A DNA stretch of 64,000 nucleotides from Haberlea rhodopensis (Eukaryota; Streptophyta; Magnoliopsida; Lamiales; Gesneriaceae): contig CAJQUN010000060.1 of NCBI GenBank assembly GCA_907163345.1, forward strand, positions 744,001 through 808,000, written 5' to 3'. This document shows positions 11,780 to 22,186 of this stretch, piece after piece; position 1 is the first letter of the stretch; the number at the start of each line of letters is the position of its first letter. The notes beneath the pieces were generated by a model. The model saw only the letters and a list, made by a program, of their open reading frames with translations. It was not told the DNA's origin and did no database searches. Made by a program: the position numbers and the translations under genes.

Positions 11780-13276
11780 TGTTGGGATATGCCCTAAGAC
11801 ATATCATTAGATGATTGTTTATGACATACAATGTAATATGATTTTATAAATGGCAATTCATTATTATATATTATTCTTTTAACTGTGCAATGTGAATTAA
11901 TATATATGTTAATGTCTTTAGAATAATATTGTATTATTCTTAAAGATGTCCCTAGTCAAGTATTATCATGAAAGGGATAATGATAATACGTAGAGACTAG
12001 TATGTGTTGATCGATGAATTGTTCATTGATATGAGATATCAAATCAACATATGGGTACATGTTAGAGAACGATGTACTGGACAGACCCACCATGAGAATG
12101 CAACATGGATAGTTATATGATCGTCATATGCAATTCTCATAGTGATAATAATGTATGTAATCCTTACGACTTGTGATCATCAGAGATCCCAACATAAGGA
12201 GTTATGTATTTTGATATCGTCAAACGTTACCCGTAACAGGGTAAACTATAAAGGCGACTATTGGATACACTACGAATTATGTAGAGGGATGTTGACTGAT
12301 CGAGATAGGATTTGTCCCTCCTATATAACAGGAGATGTGTTTGGCCCTTGATCAAGTGAGAACTAAAATGCATGGCCATGCTCGAATGAGTCGATATGAG
12401 ATATCGAGCTTATTCGTTTATTCTAGTTCTACTTGGGGATCAAGAAATAAAGATTGGATATACGAGTATGACTATTCCATGACTCGTGTTCAATCTAAAC
12501 ACAATGGACAAAGGGATTAAGTTACATGGTTAATATTATCACAAGTTCTAAAGGTTATGTCGAGTCATTGACATTCTTGTAATTTGGGTAGCCTCGATGT
12601 GTTGCTAGACACCGCTCTTAGCTTGTAACGTAAAATGAGATTTTATGTCTCTGCCAACATTACAAGATCCTATCGGGTCGCACAAAAGATTAAATCGATA
12701 AGGGAAATAAATTCATTGGATGAATTAATTAATTAAGAAGAGTCTTAATTAAGTGATTAAAAGGTTTTAATTAAATCATGGGTTTGGGCCCATAAGACTT
12801 TAAGAAAGTCTTGAACCTTAATTAAAAGCCTTATAATATATATACAAGGTTTTGATTAATTGTTAATCATTCTTTTCATATCATTGTTTGATATCAAAAC
12901 CTAGCCTCCACTTCTCTCTTCCTCTCGGCCGCCTCATTCCCTTCAAGAGCCACGGCCGCCGCCGCTTGCTTGTCAGAATTGTTGGTAGCCGTTGATCGGT
13001 TTTGAACCGAGAGTTGAGCTTTGGTTCAAGAATAAGTCTAGCAACTTGTTCTTGAACATCCCTTTCGATTTGATCGTGTGGATACCGTAGAGACGAATGT
13101 GCAAACTTTCGTTTGTGACTCGTGGTGCTACAACGAGGATTCTGCTTCAAACACGCTACAAGGGTGAGACACTTGTAATTCCTTTATCCGATATGAAATC
13201 CCTATGTATAGATCTGCTGGTTAGTAATCCATAAAAATTTTATTCCGCTGCGTTGTATGCTCTTGGATTACTTACA
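11780..13276 (+). repeat. 5' LTR of the Angela-type element
   Basis: Starts TGTTGGGATATGCCC and ends GGATTACTTACA. It carries about 45 bp near 12633-12680 (between 'AACGTA' and 'CGCACAAAAG') that the 3' LTR lacks. Otherwise the two differ at only a few positions by eye, implying a fairly recent insertion. Confidence 0.92.
12831..12848 (+). promoter_or_regulatory. Probable TATA box of the Angela LTR
   Basis: TTATAATATATATACAAG, repeated exactly in the 3' LTR at about 20121-20138. It is the only strong TATA-like site followed by a plausible transcript leader. Confidence 0.45.
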
Positions 13277-13277
13277 G

Positions 13278-13290
13278 TGGTATCAGAGCC
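13278..13290 (+). promoter_or_regulatory. Primer binding site of the Angela-type element
   Basis: TGGTATCAGAGCC, one base after the 5' LTR end, complementary to the initiator tRNA-Met 3' end. Confidence 0.9.
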
Positions 13291-15144
13291 AGGTTCAAGG
13301 CTCATATCGGATTTATGTGGTTAAATAGTTTAATCATATTAGAATTAATATTGCATGCTATTTAAAACTGTATGAACATATATGATATGTTAATATTTAG
13401 TTTGTGAAAATCATCGTAGAATTGTATTTGATATAATTGGCGAATAATCATATTTATTGAGCAAGTTTTCGGCCATCACCATCACAAATGACACCACAGC
13501 TAGCCACATGAGGGCTAGGGTTTTCGAACCCTTGGCTCGAGATGGCTTAGTCGTTGTGGCTAATAATTGTGCATGGAAGTGTCGAAAATTAATTAGGGTT
13601 TAGAACCCATTGGACGTGACGGCTAGCTCATGACGGCTAGGGTTTCGAACCCTAGTAGTCGTGCATGGCTCGGCCATCGTCGCCTATTTTGCTGAAGTTT
13701 TGAGACGTGGATGAGTTTTGAACTCTTTGGCACGATAATGGTTCACGCATGCATGGTTAGTAGCTTTACCACATGAGAGCAAGGTTTTTCGAACCCTTAG
13801 CTCGAGATGGTTGAGCCAACCCCGTGCATGGCCTGACCGTGACTCGTGGCTAACCAATTCCGGCGTTTCAATTAAGATGGCTCGATAAAGTTGCATGAAG
13901 GTGCGAGGCGGCTAGGGTTTGGAACCCTAGCACCGCCGCCGCTCGAGCCATGGCTCGGCCATGGGCTAGGGTTTCGAACCCTAGGCCCATTAATGGTCAA
14001 GCCGTGTGCTTTGTGGTTCGAACCATGGTGGTCGTGTCTTAGTCGCTTTAGTTCGTGGCATGTGATGTCCCGAGCGTACGATAATTTTTCAAAAATTATT
14101 TTACAGTTTTAATTAGAATTAAATTTAAAATGTTTAGAATTTAATTAATTAAATGTTAATGCATGCCTTATGTGTTGTTTGAGCATGGTGCGTGGTTATA
14201 GCCCTTTGACCTATTAGATATGATTTGTGGATGTTTGTAATATATAATACGACCTGCCTGTCGTGCCTTCTCTATTTCATTCTAAATGTAATCCCTCCCC
14301 TATGTTCCCCTCGAATGTGAATCGAGGAATTCTATATCTTGTAAATAGTGTAGTTTATTTTATTGATGGTGATCAATGAAGATGGAGCATCGTGCCGGGA
14401 TGAGGAGGCCATTCACAAATTGGAGCCAAAGGAAGGTGCTTGTGAAGTTACCTTAGGTTGACTCTTAGGATTTTCTCATTGGCTTGAGAGAATCGTTAGT
14501 AGGGGCTATAACCATGTCACGTTTAATTATGTATGCTGATGCATGATTTATCTTATGTTTTAGTTTGATAATAGTATTACACATATATGTAGATATGTAT
14601 ACAACTATATGTAGTGTACATATTTTAAATTATCAAACTAATCATGAGATCAATAAATCCCTCTAAAATATTAAGTTTTAGATGCCTTCCAAAATTAAAA
14701 GTACTCGTCAATAACTTCGATTGTACATGTGTGGGTTTGCCAAAGCAAAGCATCGTGGCAATCTTAGTAAGGCGCGAAAGGATAAAAGTGATATCCGTTA
14801 TACTTTAAATTGGGTACGACTTAACTAGGTTATCTCAATAGGATTGGGAACTTAGAGGCATGTGTTGGATTATAATTCATTTGATGAATTGAACAAAGTG
14901 TTGTTCGTCCAACTATCCAAGAATTACATGTGATGTAATTGACAAAGTGTTGTCTACCTAAATAACCGAGTCTTGGGCGATTAGCCAAAGCTAACTCAAG
15001 ATTAGGCGAAATATGGATCTTGGCCCACTAAAGGTTTCGAGGGTTGATATTTTTTAAACAAATAGTGGGAGTATCATTTAATATAAGACCATGTTAAATG
15101 ATTAAATCATAAACTTATTTTGCATATTTAGATTGTAGATATCC
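13291..15144 (+). other. Long untranslated leader of the Angela-type element
   Basis: About 1.85 kb between primer site and gag without supported coding. The first part holds telobox palindromes (13500-13990); the remainder (14000-15140) is AT-rich. Confidence 0.6.
13505..13990 (+). repeat. Dispersed telobox palindromes in the Angela leader
   Basis: About six variants of the near-palindrome CTAGGGTTTCGAACCCTAG occur at about 13511, 13592, 13635, 13780, 13909 and 13967. Most are followed by a 'GCTCGAGATGG' or 'CATGGCTCGGCCAT' phrase. Each good copy contains the plant telobox (AAACCCTA) or its complement and can fold into an 8-bp stem. Confidence 0.65.
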
Positions 15145-16098
15145 ATGGCAACTAACAACGTTACTAGCACTTTATCACTGCGATCGGTCCTTGAGAAGGA
15201 CAAATTAAATGGGACGAATTTCCTAGACTGGCATAGGAACTTGAGGATAGTCCTCAAACAAGAAAAGAAACAATATGTCCTAGAGGAACCCTTACCCGCT
15301 GAGGAACCTCCCCTAACGGCTACAAGAGCTGAAAAAGATGCTTTCAAGAAGCATCAAAGTGACGCACTTGATGTTGGGTGCCTTATGCTTGCCACCATGA
15401 ACTCTGAGCTTCAGAAGCGACATGAGGAAATGGACGCGTTCGATATGATCGAACACTTAAAGCAATTGTACCAACAGCAAGCAAGACAAGAGAGTCTCTA
15501 AGGCGTTATTCCAGTGCAGGATGGTAGAGGGAAGCCTAGTTGGAACTCATGTGCTCAAGATGATTGGGTACATTGAGTATCTGGACAAGCTGGGTTTTCC
15601 ATTGGACCAAGAGTTGGCCACCGATGTGATCTTGCAATCGTTGCCTGAGAGCTTTTGTCAATTTGTAGTAAATTACAATATGACTGACATGGAAAAGACT
15701 CTACCACAATTGCTTGGTATGTTGAGAACATATGAAGCAAATACAAAGAAGACTAAGGCCACAAATGTTCTTATTGTGATTAAGGGCAAAGGAAGGGCCA
15801 AAGCTAAAGGCAACAAGAAAGCAAAGAAGGTCTTTGTTAAATCTAAGCCAAAGTCTTATGCACTAAAGCCAAAAGGGGGGATAGCGAAGGAAGGGAACTG
15901 TTTCCATTGCGGTGAGACCGGCCATTGGAAAAGAAACTGCAAAGTATATCTGGAGGATCTAAAGAAAGGAAGTGTGACTTCCGCTTCAGGTATTTTTGTT
16001 ATAGAAGTCAATTTATCTACTTCTTCATCATGGGTATTAGATACTGGATGTGGATCTCACATTTGTGTAAATGTGCAGGATCTAAAAAGGAGTAGGAC
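15145..16098 (+). pseudogene. Angela gag and protease start, frameshifted
   Basis: Starts MATNNVTSTLSLRSVLEKDK with the copia Gag signature LNGTNFLDWHRNLRIVLKQE. The first frame runs to 15501, then Gag resumes in another frame (about 15521-16098), so a small indel lies near 15500. The second part has LPESFCQFVVNYNM, a Lys-rich stretch and the zinc knuckle CFHCGETGHWKRNC (about 15899-15940). The protease motif SSSWVLDTGCGSHIC follows (about 16020-16064), with DTG in place of the usual copia DSG. A one-base loss near 16098 moves the frame to that of pol. Gag would form the particle and bind RNA; this copy would need frameshift repair. Confidence 0.82.
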
Positions 16099-19098
16099 GT
16101 GGCGAAAGGTGAAGTTGATCTCCGAGTTGGAAATGGAGCAAGAGTTGCTGCATTAGCTATAGGAGATTATCATTTAGCTTTACCTTCTGGTTTATCATTG
16201 ATTTTAAAAGACTGTTATTTTGTGCCATCTATTACTAAAAACATAATTTCTATTTCTTGTTTAGACAAGTATGGTTTTTCATTTATAATAAAGGACAACT
16301 GTTGTTCTATTTATTTAAATGATATGTTTTATGCTAGTGCACAAATGGTGAATGGTCTTTATGTATTAAATCTTGATATGCCTATCTATAACATAAATAC
16401 TAAAAGGATTAAAAATAATGATTGTAATCCGACTTATCTCTGGCATTGTCGCTTGGGCCACATAAACGAGAACCGCATATCTAAACTTCATAAGGATGGA
16501 GTATTAGATTCATTTGATTTTGAATCATATGAAACATGCGAATCTTGTTTAATGGGCAAGATGACTAAAGCCCCTTTCAAGGGACATGTTGAAAGGGCAA
16601 ATGTTTTATTGGGACTAATACATAGTGATGTATGTGGACCAATAAGTACACAAGCTAGAGGTGGTTGTCAATACTTCGTTACATTTACTGATGACCTCAG
16701 TAGATATGGGTATGTGTACCTAATGAAGCATAAGCATGAAACCTTTGAAAAGTTCAAAGATTTCAAGAATGAAGTACAAAACCAACTTGGCAAGAGTATC
16801 AAAATCATTCGATCAGATCGAGGAGGTGAATACTTAAGCCAAGAGTTTCATGACTATCTAAAGGAGTGTGGAATAGTCCCACAACTCACTCCTCCGTATA
16901 CTCCACAATGGAATGGTGTATCCGAGAGGAGAAATCGAACCTTGTTGGACATGGTTAGATCAATGATGAGTCATGCAGATCTTCCGATATCGTTTTGGAG
17001 ACACGCTCTAGAAACAGCGATTTTCTTACTGAACCGTGTTCCATCTAAATCAGTGGAAAAGACACCATATGAGATACGGACTGGGAAGCGTCCTAGTATG
17101 TCTTTTATGAAGATTTGGGGTTGTGAGGCTTTCGTTAGACGTCACGCCACTAACAAACTTGGACCCAAATCTGATAAGTGTTTATTTGTGGGGTATCCTA
17201 AGGAAACGAAAGGATACTATTTCTATTATCCCACCGAGAACAAAGTAGTTGTTGCTCAGACTGGTGTATTTCTTGAAAGAGAATTTATTTCTAGAAAAAC
17301 CAGTGTGAGAAAAATAGAACTTAGTGAAGTTCAACCACAAGAAAACACTGAACCTGAGATTGAGATGGAAACAGAGCAGGCTCCGCAAGCTGTTGTGGAA
17401 GAAGCACCTGCTCAAGAGACACAAGCCCAGCGTAGGTCTGTAAGAGAACACCGGGAGCCACAGAGATATGGATTTCTTGTGACTCAACAAGGTGACTTAC
17501 TACTTATTGATGAGGATGAGCCGTCATCTTATCAACAAGCTATAATGGGCAATGATTCTGAGAAATGGCAAGAGGCCATGAAATCTGAGATGGAATCCAT
17601 GTATGCAAACCAAGTATGGACTTTGGTTGATCCACCTGAAGGGGTACGACCCATAGGGTGCAAATGGATTTTCAAGAAAAAGACCGATATGGATGGTAAC
17701 GTACAAACCTATAAAGGTCGGCTGGTTGCAAAAGGATTCAAACAAATTCATGGTATTGACTATGATGAAACCTTTTCACCAGTGGCCATGGTTAAATCCA
17801 TAAGGATCTTACTTGCAATAGCTGCATTTCATGATTATGAAATCTGGCAGATGGATGTCAAAACAGCTTTCCTTAATGGAAATCTGCTCGAGGATGTGTA
17901 CATGACACAGCCCGAGGGTTTTGTCGATCCAAAGGATGCTGGAAAGATATGCAAGCTACAACGATCCATTTATGGATTGAAGCAAGCTTCTCGGAGTTGG
18001 AATCTTCGTTTTGATGATGCAATCAAAGAGTTTGGTTTTATCAAAAATGAAGATGAACCTTGTGTCTACAAGAAGGTCAGTGGGAGCGTAATCATTTTCC
18101 TAGTGTTGTATGTAGATGACATACTTCTTATTGGAAATGATATCCCTGCCTTGCAATCTGTAAAGATTTGGCTAGGGAACTGCTTTTTGATGAAAGATTT
18201 AGGAGAAGCCACCTATGTATTAGGAATCAAGATCTATAGAGATAGATCAAGAAGGCTTCTTGGTCTAAGTCAAAGTACATACATAGACAAGGTGCTTAAA
18301 AGGTTTAGCATGCAAGAATCCAAGAAAGGATTCGTGCCTATGACGCATGGCATTTATCTCTCGAAGGAACAGTGTCCTTCGACAGAAGATGAGAGACAAT
18401 GCATGAGTAAGATTCCATACGCGTCAGCTATTGGATCTATCATGTATGCCATGATATGTACTCGTCCCGATGTATCGTATGCTTTGAGCATGACGAGCAG
18501 ATATCAAGTTGATCCAGGTGAAGGTCACTGGATTGCTGTCAAGAACATCCTGAAGTACTTGAGAAGGACTAATGATACATTCTTGATTTATGGAGGTGAG
18601 GAAGAGCTCAATGTAATGGGTTACACTGATGCAAGCTTCCAAACTGACAAAGATGATTTTCGATCGCAATCTGGATATTTGTATTGCCTAAATGGAGGTG
18701 CTGTGAGCTGGAAGAGTTCAAAGCAAGAAACAGTAGCCGATTCGACAACGGAAGCTGAGTATATTGTTGCCTCGGATGCAGCAAAGGAAGCTGTTTGGAT
18801 GAGGAAGTTCATTTCTGAACTTGGAGTGGTGCCTAGCATTAAAGATCCGATAGAACTCTATTGTGAGAACAATGGAGCGATCGCATTGGCTAAGGAACCA
18901 AGATCTCACCAAAGATCCAAGCACATACTTAGGCGTTTCCATTTCATTCGAGAAATCGTTGAAATGGGAGATGTTAAAATATGCCAAGTACCAACAGATG
19001 ATAATGTATCTGACCCATTGACGAAGCCACTGTCACAGCAGAAGCATGATCGTCATACTAGATCTCTAGGCATTAGGTATATGTCTGAGTGGTCTTAG
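16099..19098 (+). CDS. Angela-type copia Pol (protease end, integrase, RT, RNase H)
   Basis: An uninterrupted 999-residue frame. The first codon given is GTG and is only the end of the upstream break; in life it would be read as part of Gag-Pol. Integrase zinc finger: H116, H121, C147, C150. Integrase catalytic triad: D177 (HSDVCGP), D240 (RSDRGGEY), E276 (VSERRNRT). RT starts near W507 and carries D586 (WQMDVKTAFLNG) and YVDD at 671-674. RNase H has YTDASFQ and the SKQETVADSTTEAEY segment, ending near DPLTKPLSQQKH. Pol copies element RNA into DNA in cytoplasmic particles and integrates it in the nucleus. All catalytic residues I can place are intact, so it could act in trans if expressed with Gag. 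Confidence 0.9.
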   Translation: MAKGEVDLRVGNGARVAALAIGDYHLALPSGLSLILKDCYFVPSITKNIISISCLDKYGFSFIIKDNCCSIYLNDMFYASAQMVNGLYVLNLDMPIYNINTKRIKNNDCNPTYLWHCRLGHINENRISKLHKDGVLDSFDFESYETCESCLMGKMTKAPFKGHVERANVLLGLIHSDVCGPISTQARGGCQYFVTFTDDLSRYGYVYLMKHKHETFEKFKDFKNEVQNQLGKSIKIIRSDRGGEYLSQEFHDYLKECGIVPQLTPPYTPQWNGVSERRNRTLLDMVRSMMSHADLPISFWRHALETAIFLLNRVPSKSVEKTPYEIRTGKRPSMSFMKIWGCEAFVRRHATNKLGPKSDKCLFVGYPKETKGYYFYYPTENKVVVAQTGVFLEREFISRKTSVRKIELSEVQPQENTEPEIEMETEQAPQAVVEEAPAQETQAQRRSVREHREPQRYGFLVTQQGDLLLIDEDEPSSYQQAIMGNDSEKWQEAMKSEMESMYANQVWTLVDPPEGVRPIGCKWIFKKKTDMDGNVQTYKGRLVAKGFKQIHGIDYDETFSPVAMVKSIRILLAIAAFHDYEIWQMDVKTAFLNGNLLEDVYMTQPEGFVDPKDAGKICKLQRSIYGLKQASRSWNLRFDDAIKEFGFIKNEDEPCVYKKVSGSVIIFLVLYVDDILLIGNDIPALQSVKIWLGNCFLMKDLGEATYVLGIKIYRDRSRRLLGLSQSTYIDKVLKRFSMQESKKGFVPMTHGIYLSKEQCPSTEDERQCMSKIPYASAIGSIMYAMICTRPDVSYALSMTSRYQVDPGEGHWIAVKNILKYLRRTNDTFLIYGGEEELNVMGYTDASFQTDKDDFRSQSGYLYCLNGGAVSWKSSKQETVADSTTEAEYIVASDAAKEAVWMRKFISELGVVPSIKDPIELYCENNGAIALAKEPRSHQRSKHILRRFHFIREIVEMGDVKICQVPTDDNVSDPLTKPLSQQKHDRHTRSLGIRYMSEWS

Positions 19099-19113
19099 TG
19101 CAAGTGGAAGATT

Positions 19114-20565
19114 TGTTGGGATATGCCCTAAGACATATCATTAGATGATTGTTTATGACATACAATGTAATATGATTTTATAAATGGCAATTCATTATTA
19201 TATATTATTCTCTTAACTGTGCAATGTGAATTAATATATATGTTAATGTCCTTAGAATAATATTGTATTATTCTTAAAGATGTCCCTAGTCAAGTATTAT
19301 CATGAAATGGATAATGATAATACGTAGAGACTAGTATGTGTTGATCGATGAATTGTTCATTGATATGAGATATCAAATCAACATATGGGTACATGTTAGA
19401 GAACGATGTACTGGACAGACCCACCATGAGAATGCAACATGGATAGTTATATGATCGTCATATGCAATTCTCATAGTGATAATAATGTATGTAATCCTTA
19501 CGACTTGTGATCATCAGAGATCCCAACATAAGGAGTTGTGTATTTTGATATCGTCAAACGTTACCCGTAACAGGGTAAACTATAAAGGCGACTATTGGAT
19601 ACACTACGAATTATGTAGAGGGATGTTGACTGATCGATATAGGATTTGTCCCTCCTATATAACAGGAGATGTGTTTGGCCCTTGATCAAGTGAGAAATAA
19701 AATGCATGGCCATGCTCGAATGAGTCGATATGAGATATCGAGCTTATTCGTTTATTCTAGTTCTACTCTGGGATCAAGAAATAAAGATTGGATATACGAG
19801 TATGACTATTCCATGACTCGTGTTCAATCTAAACACAATGGACAAAGGGATTATGTTACATGGTTAATATTATCACAAGTTCTAAAGGTTATGTCGAGTC
19901 ATTGATATTCTTGTAATTTGGGTAGCCTCGATGTGTTGCTAGACACCGCTCTTAGCTTGTAACGTACCGCACAAAAGATTAAATCGATAAGGGAAATTAA
20001 ATTCATTGGATGAATTAATTAATTAAGAAGAGTCTTAATTAAGTGATTAAAAGGTTTTAATTAAATCATGGGTTTGGGCCCATAAGACTTTAAGAAAGTC
20101 TTGAACCTTAATTAAAAGCCTTATAATATATATACAAGGTTTTGATTAATTGTTAATCATTCTTTTCATATCATTGTTTGATATCAAAACCTAGCCTCCA
20201 CTTCTCTCTTCCTCTCGGCCGCCTCATTCCCTTCAAGAGCCACGGCCGCCGCCGCTTGCTTGTCGGAATTGTTGGTAGCCGTTGATCGGTTTTGAACCGA
20301 GAGTTAAGCTTTGGTTCAAGAATAAGTCTAGCAACTTGTTCTTGAACATCCCTTTCGATTTGATCGTGTGGATACCGTAGAGACGAAGGTGCAAACTTTC
20401 GTTTGTGACTCGTGGTGCTACAACGAGGATTCTGCTTCAAACACGCTACAAGGGTGAGACACTTGTAATTCCTTTATCCGATATGAATCCCTATGTATAG
20501 ATCTGCTGGTTAGTAATCCATAAAAAATTTATTCCGCTGCGTTGTATGCTCTTGGATTACTTACA
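19114..20565 (+). repeat. 3' LTR of the Angela-type element
   Basis: Same ends as the 5' LTR (TGTTGGG...CTTACA). It follows a short purine stretch (AAGTGGAAGATT, about 19102-19113) that may be the polypurine tract, and is followed by the TSD AAACC (20566-20570). Confidence 0.92.
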
Positions 20566-21721
20566 AAACCTACATAGGAAAGAAGTTAAAATCGAGGTTC
20601 TCAAATTACTTGATATTGGAATTGTCTACCCCATTTTTGATAGTAAGTGGGTAAGCCCAACACAAATAGTTCTAAAAAATCAGGTATAGAAAGGAGAGTT
20701 ATGACCAAGTCGAGTCCCATCTAGTTAGCATATGTGTCTTGATTTTAGAAATTGAATGACGCCACTAGAAAATATCATTTTTCTTTACCATTTTAAGATA
20801 AAATCTTAGAAAGTGTAGCAGGTCATCTCTATTTCTACTTTCTTGATGTGTTATTACCAAATTTACATTGCTCTTGAAGACCAAGAAAAAGGCACATTTA
20901 CTTGTTCTTTTGGAACATTTGCATTTAGAATAATGCATTTTGGATCATGCAATGTTCTAGCAACATTTCAAAGATGTATGCTCCGCATTTTTAGTGACAT
21001 GGTTGAAAATTGTCTAAAAGTTTCATGGTTGATTTGACGGTGTTTGGAAATTCTTTGAAAAATGCCTTTAAAATTTAGAAAATGTTTTAAAAAGTTGTGA
21101 AGAAAAATGTCTTATTTTAAATTAGGGAAAATGTTATATAGTTACTTCTGGAATTGTGTTGGGACATGTAATATCTTCTGATGATATTGAAGTAGACAAA
21201 GCAAAAATTGATGTCATTACCAAATTGCCCCCACCAAATACATTTAGGGAAGTTCGCGCTAATTTATGGGACATGCTGAATTTTATAGGAGGTTCATTAT
21301 GTATTTTAGTTTAATATCTAAACCCATTTGCAACCTCTTAACAAAAGACATTGTGTTTGAGTGGACTCAAAAATGTCAAGATGCTTTTGGTAAGAGCATT
21401 GATCATTTAACTTAAGCTCATAATATGCAACCTCCAGATTGGTCTTTACCATTTGAAGTAATGTGTGATGTGAGTAATTATGCAGTTGATGTTGTATTAG
21501 GTCAAAAAAGAGACGATAAACCTTATATGATATATTATGTAAGTTGAACTTTAAACAATGCTCAAATGAATTATTCCCAACTGAAAAAGAACTACTTCTG
21601 TAATATTGCATTAGAAAATTCTATTCTTATTTGATTGGGGGCAACAATCATTATCTCAAGGATAACCCTGTTGTGAGATATTTGTTGACTAAACATATGC
21701 AAAGCCAAGAATGATAAGGTG
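20566..21721 (+). pseudogene. Athila/Tat relic: RT and RNase H
   Basis: After the TSD the relic continues with KEVKIEVLKLLDIGIVYPI and DSKWVSPTQIV, the conserved RT lead-in. The RT core follows (CYYQIYIALEDQEKGTFTC, ATFQRCMLRIFSDMVE, about 20845-21010). The YxDD region is degraded (reads VDLTVFG). RNase H is recognisable at about 21430-21640 (WSLPFEVMCDVSNYAVDVVL, NNAQMNYSQLKK). Several stops and shifts are present. The right end is cut in RNase H by the next insertion. Confidence 0.78.
21717..21721 (+). repeat. Left TSD (AGGTG) of the SIRE-derived insertion
   Basis: Matches AGATG at 27525-27529 with one change. The right copy restores the Athila RNase H reading (KPRMIRWL), so the left copy has mutated. 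Confidence 0.75.
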
Positions 21722-22186
21722 TGTTGGGTTTTGGAAACCCGAATAATCTTGGTTTTGATGTTAACAAAACTTGTTATTGTGTTGCTAACATATTTCATCA
21801 AGTGTGCTGTTCATAGATGATATTTTACAGCTTGATGACCTGCTAGGAAATGGCATTGAGTTTGGTTGCTGAAATGAGAATTCAGCATCCAGTAGACCCC
21901 GAGCGCTGCTGACTAAATTGATCATATATCATAGCTTGGATATCGAAACTACCTGATTCTAAAAGGGTTGGATAGCAAACTCAATTCTCTACAAGTCGTA
22001 TTTCAGGCCTGCAGACCAAATTCGAAGGTTTACTTGACAAAAACATGTCTGCAAGAGCTTGCTGGTGCAAAGCTGAAAGACCTACCGAAAAGACCTACCG
22101 GATCACCTACCGGAAAGACCTACAGATCGCCTACCGGATCATCTACCGCATCACCTACCACATTACCTACCGGATCACCTACCGCA

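Larger units (their letters stand above)
11780..20565 (+). mobile_element. Angela-type Ty1/copia retrotransposon, nearly complete
   Basis: An 8786-bp element with two highly similar LTRs (1497 and 1452 bp), primer site, long leader, gag and a full pol ORF, bounded by the TSD AAACC. The LTR opening (TGTTGGGATATGCCCTAAG) and the phrases GAGACTAGTATGTGTTGAT and ATGAGAATGCAACATGG match what I remember of Angela LTRs. Gag has a frameshift, so the copy is probably not autonomous now. Confidence 0.88.

Noticed and set aside
12142..12520. Small ORFs in the Angela LTR, repeated at 19476-19905
   Set aside because: They are in an LTR, occur in both copies because the LTRs are copies, and show no domain.
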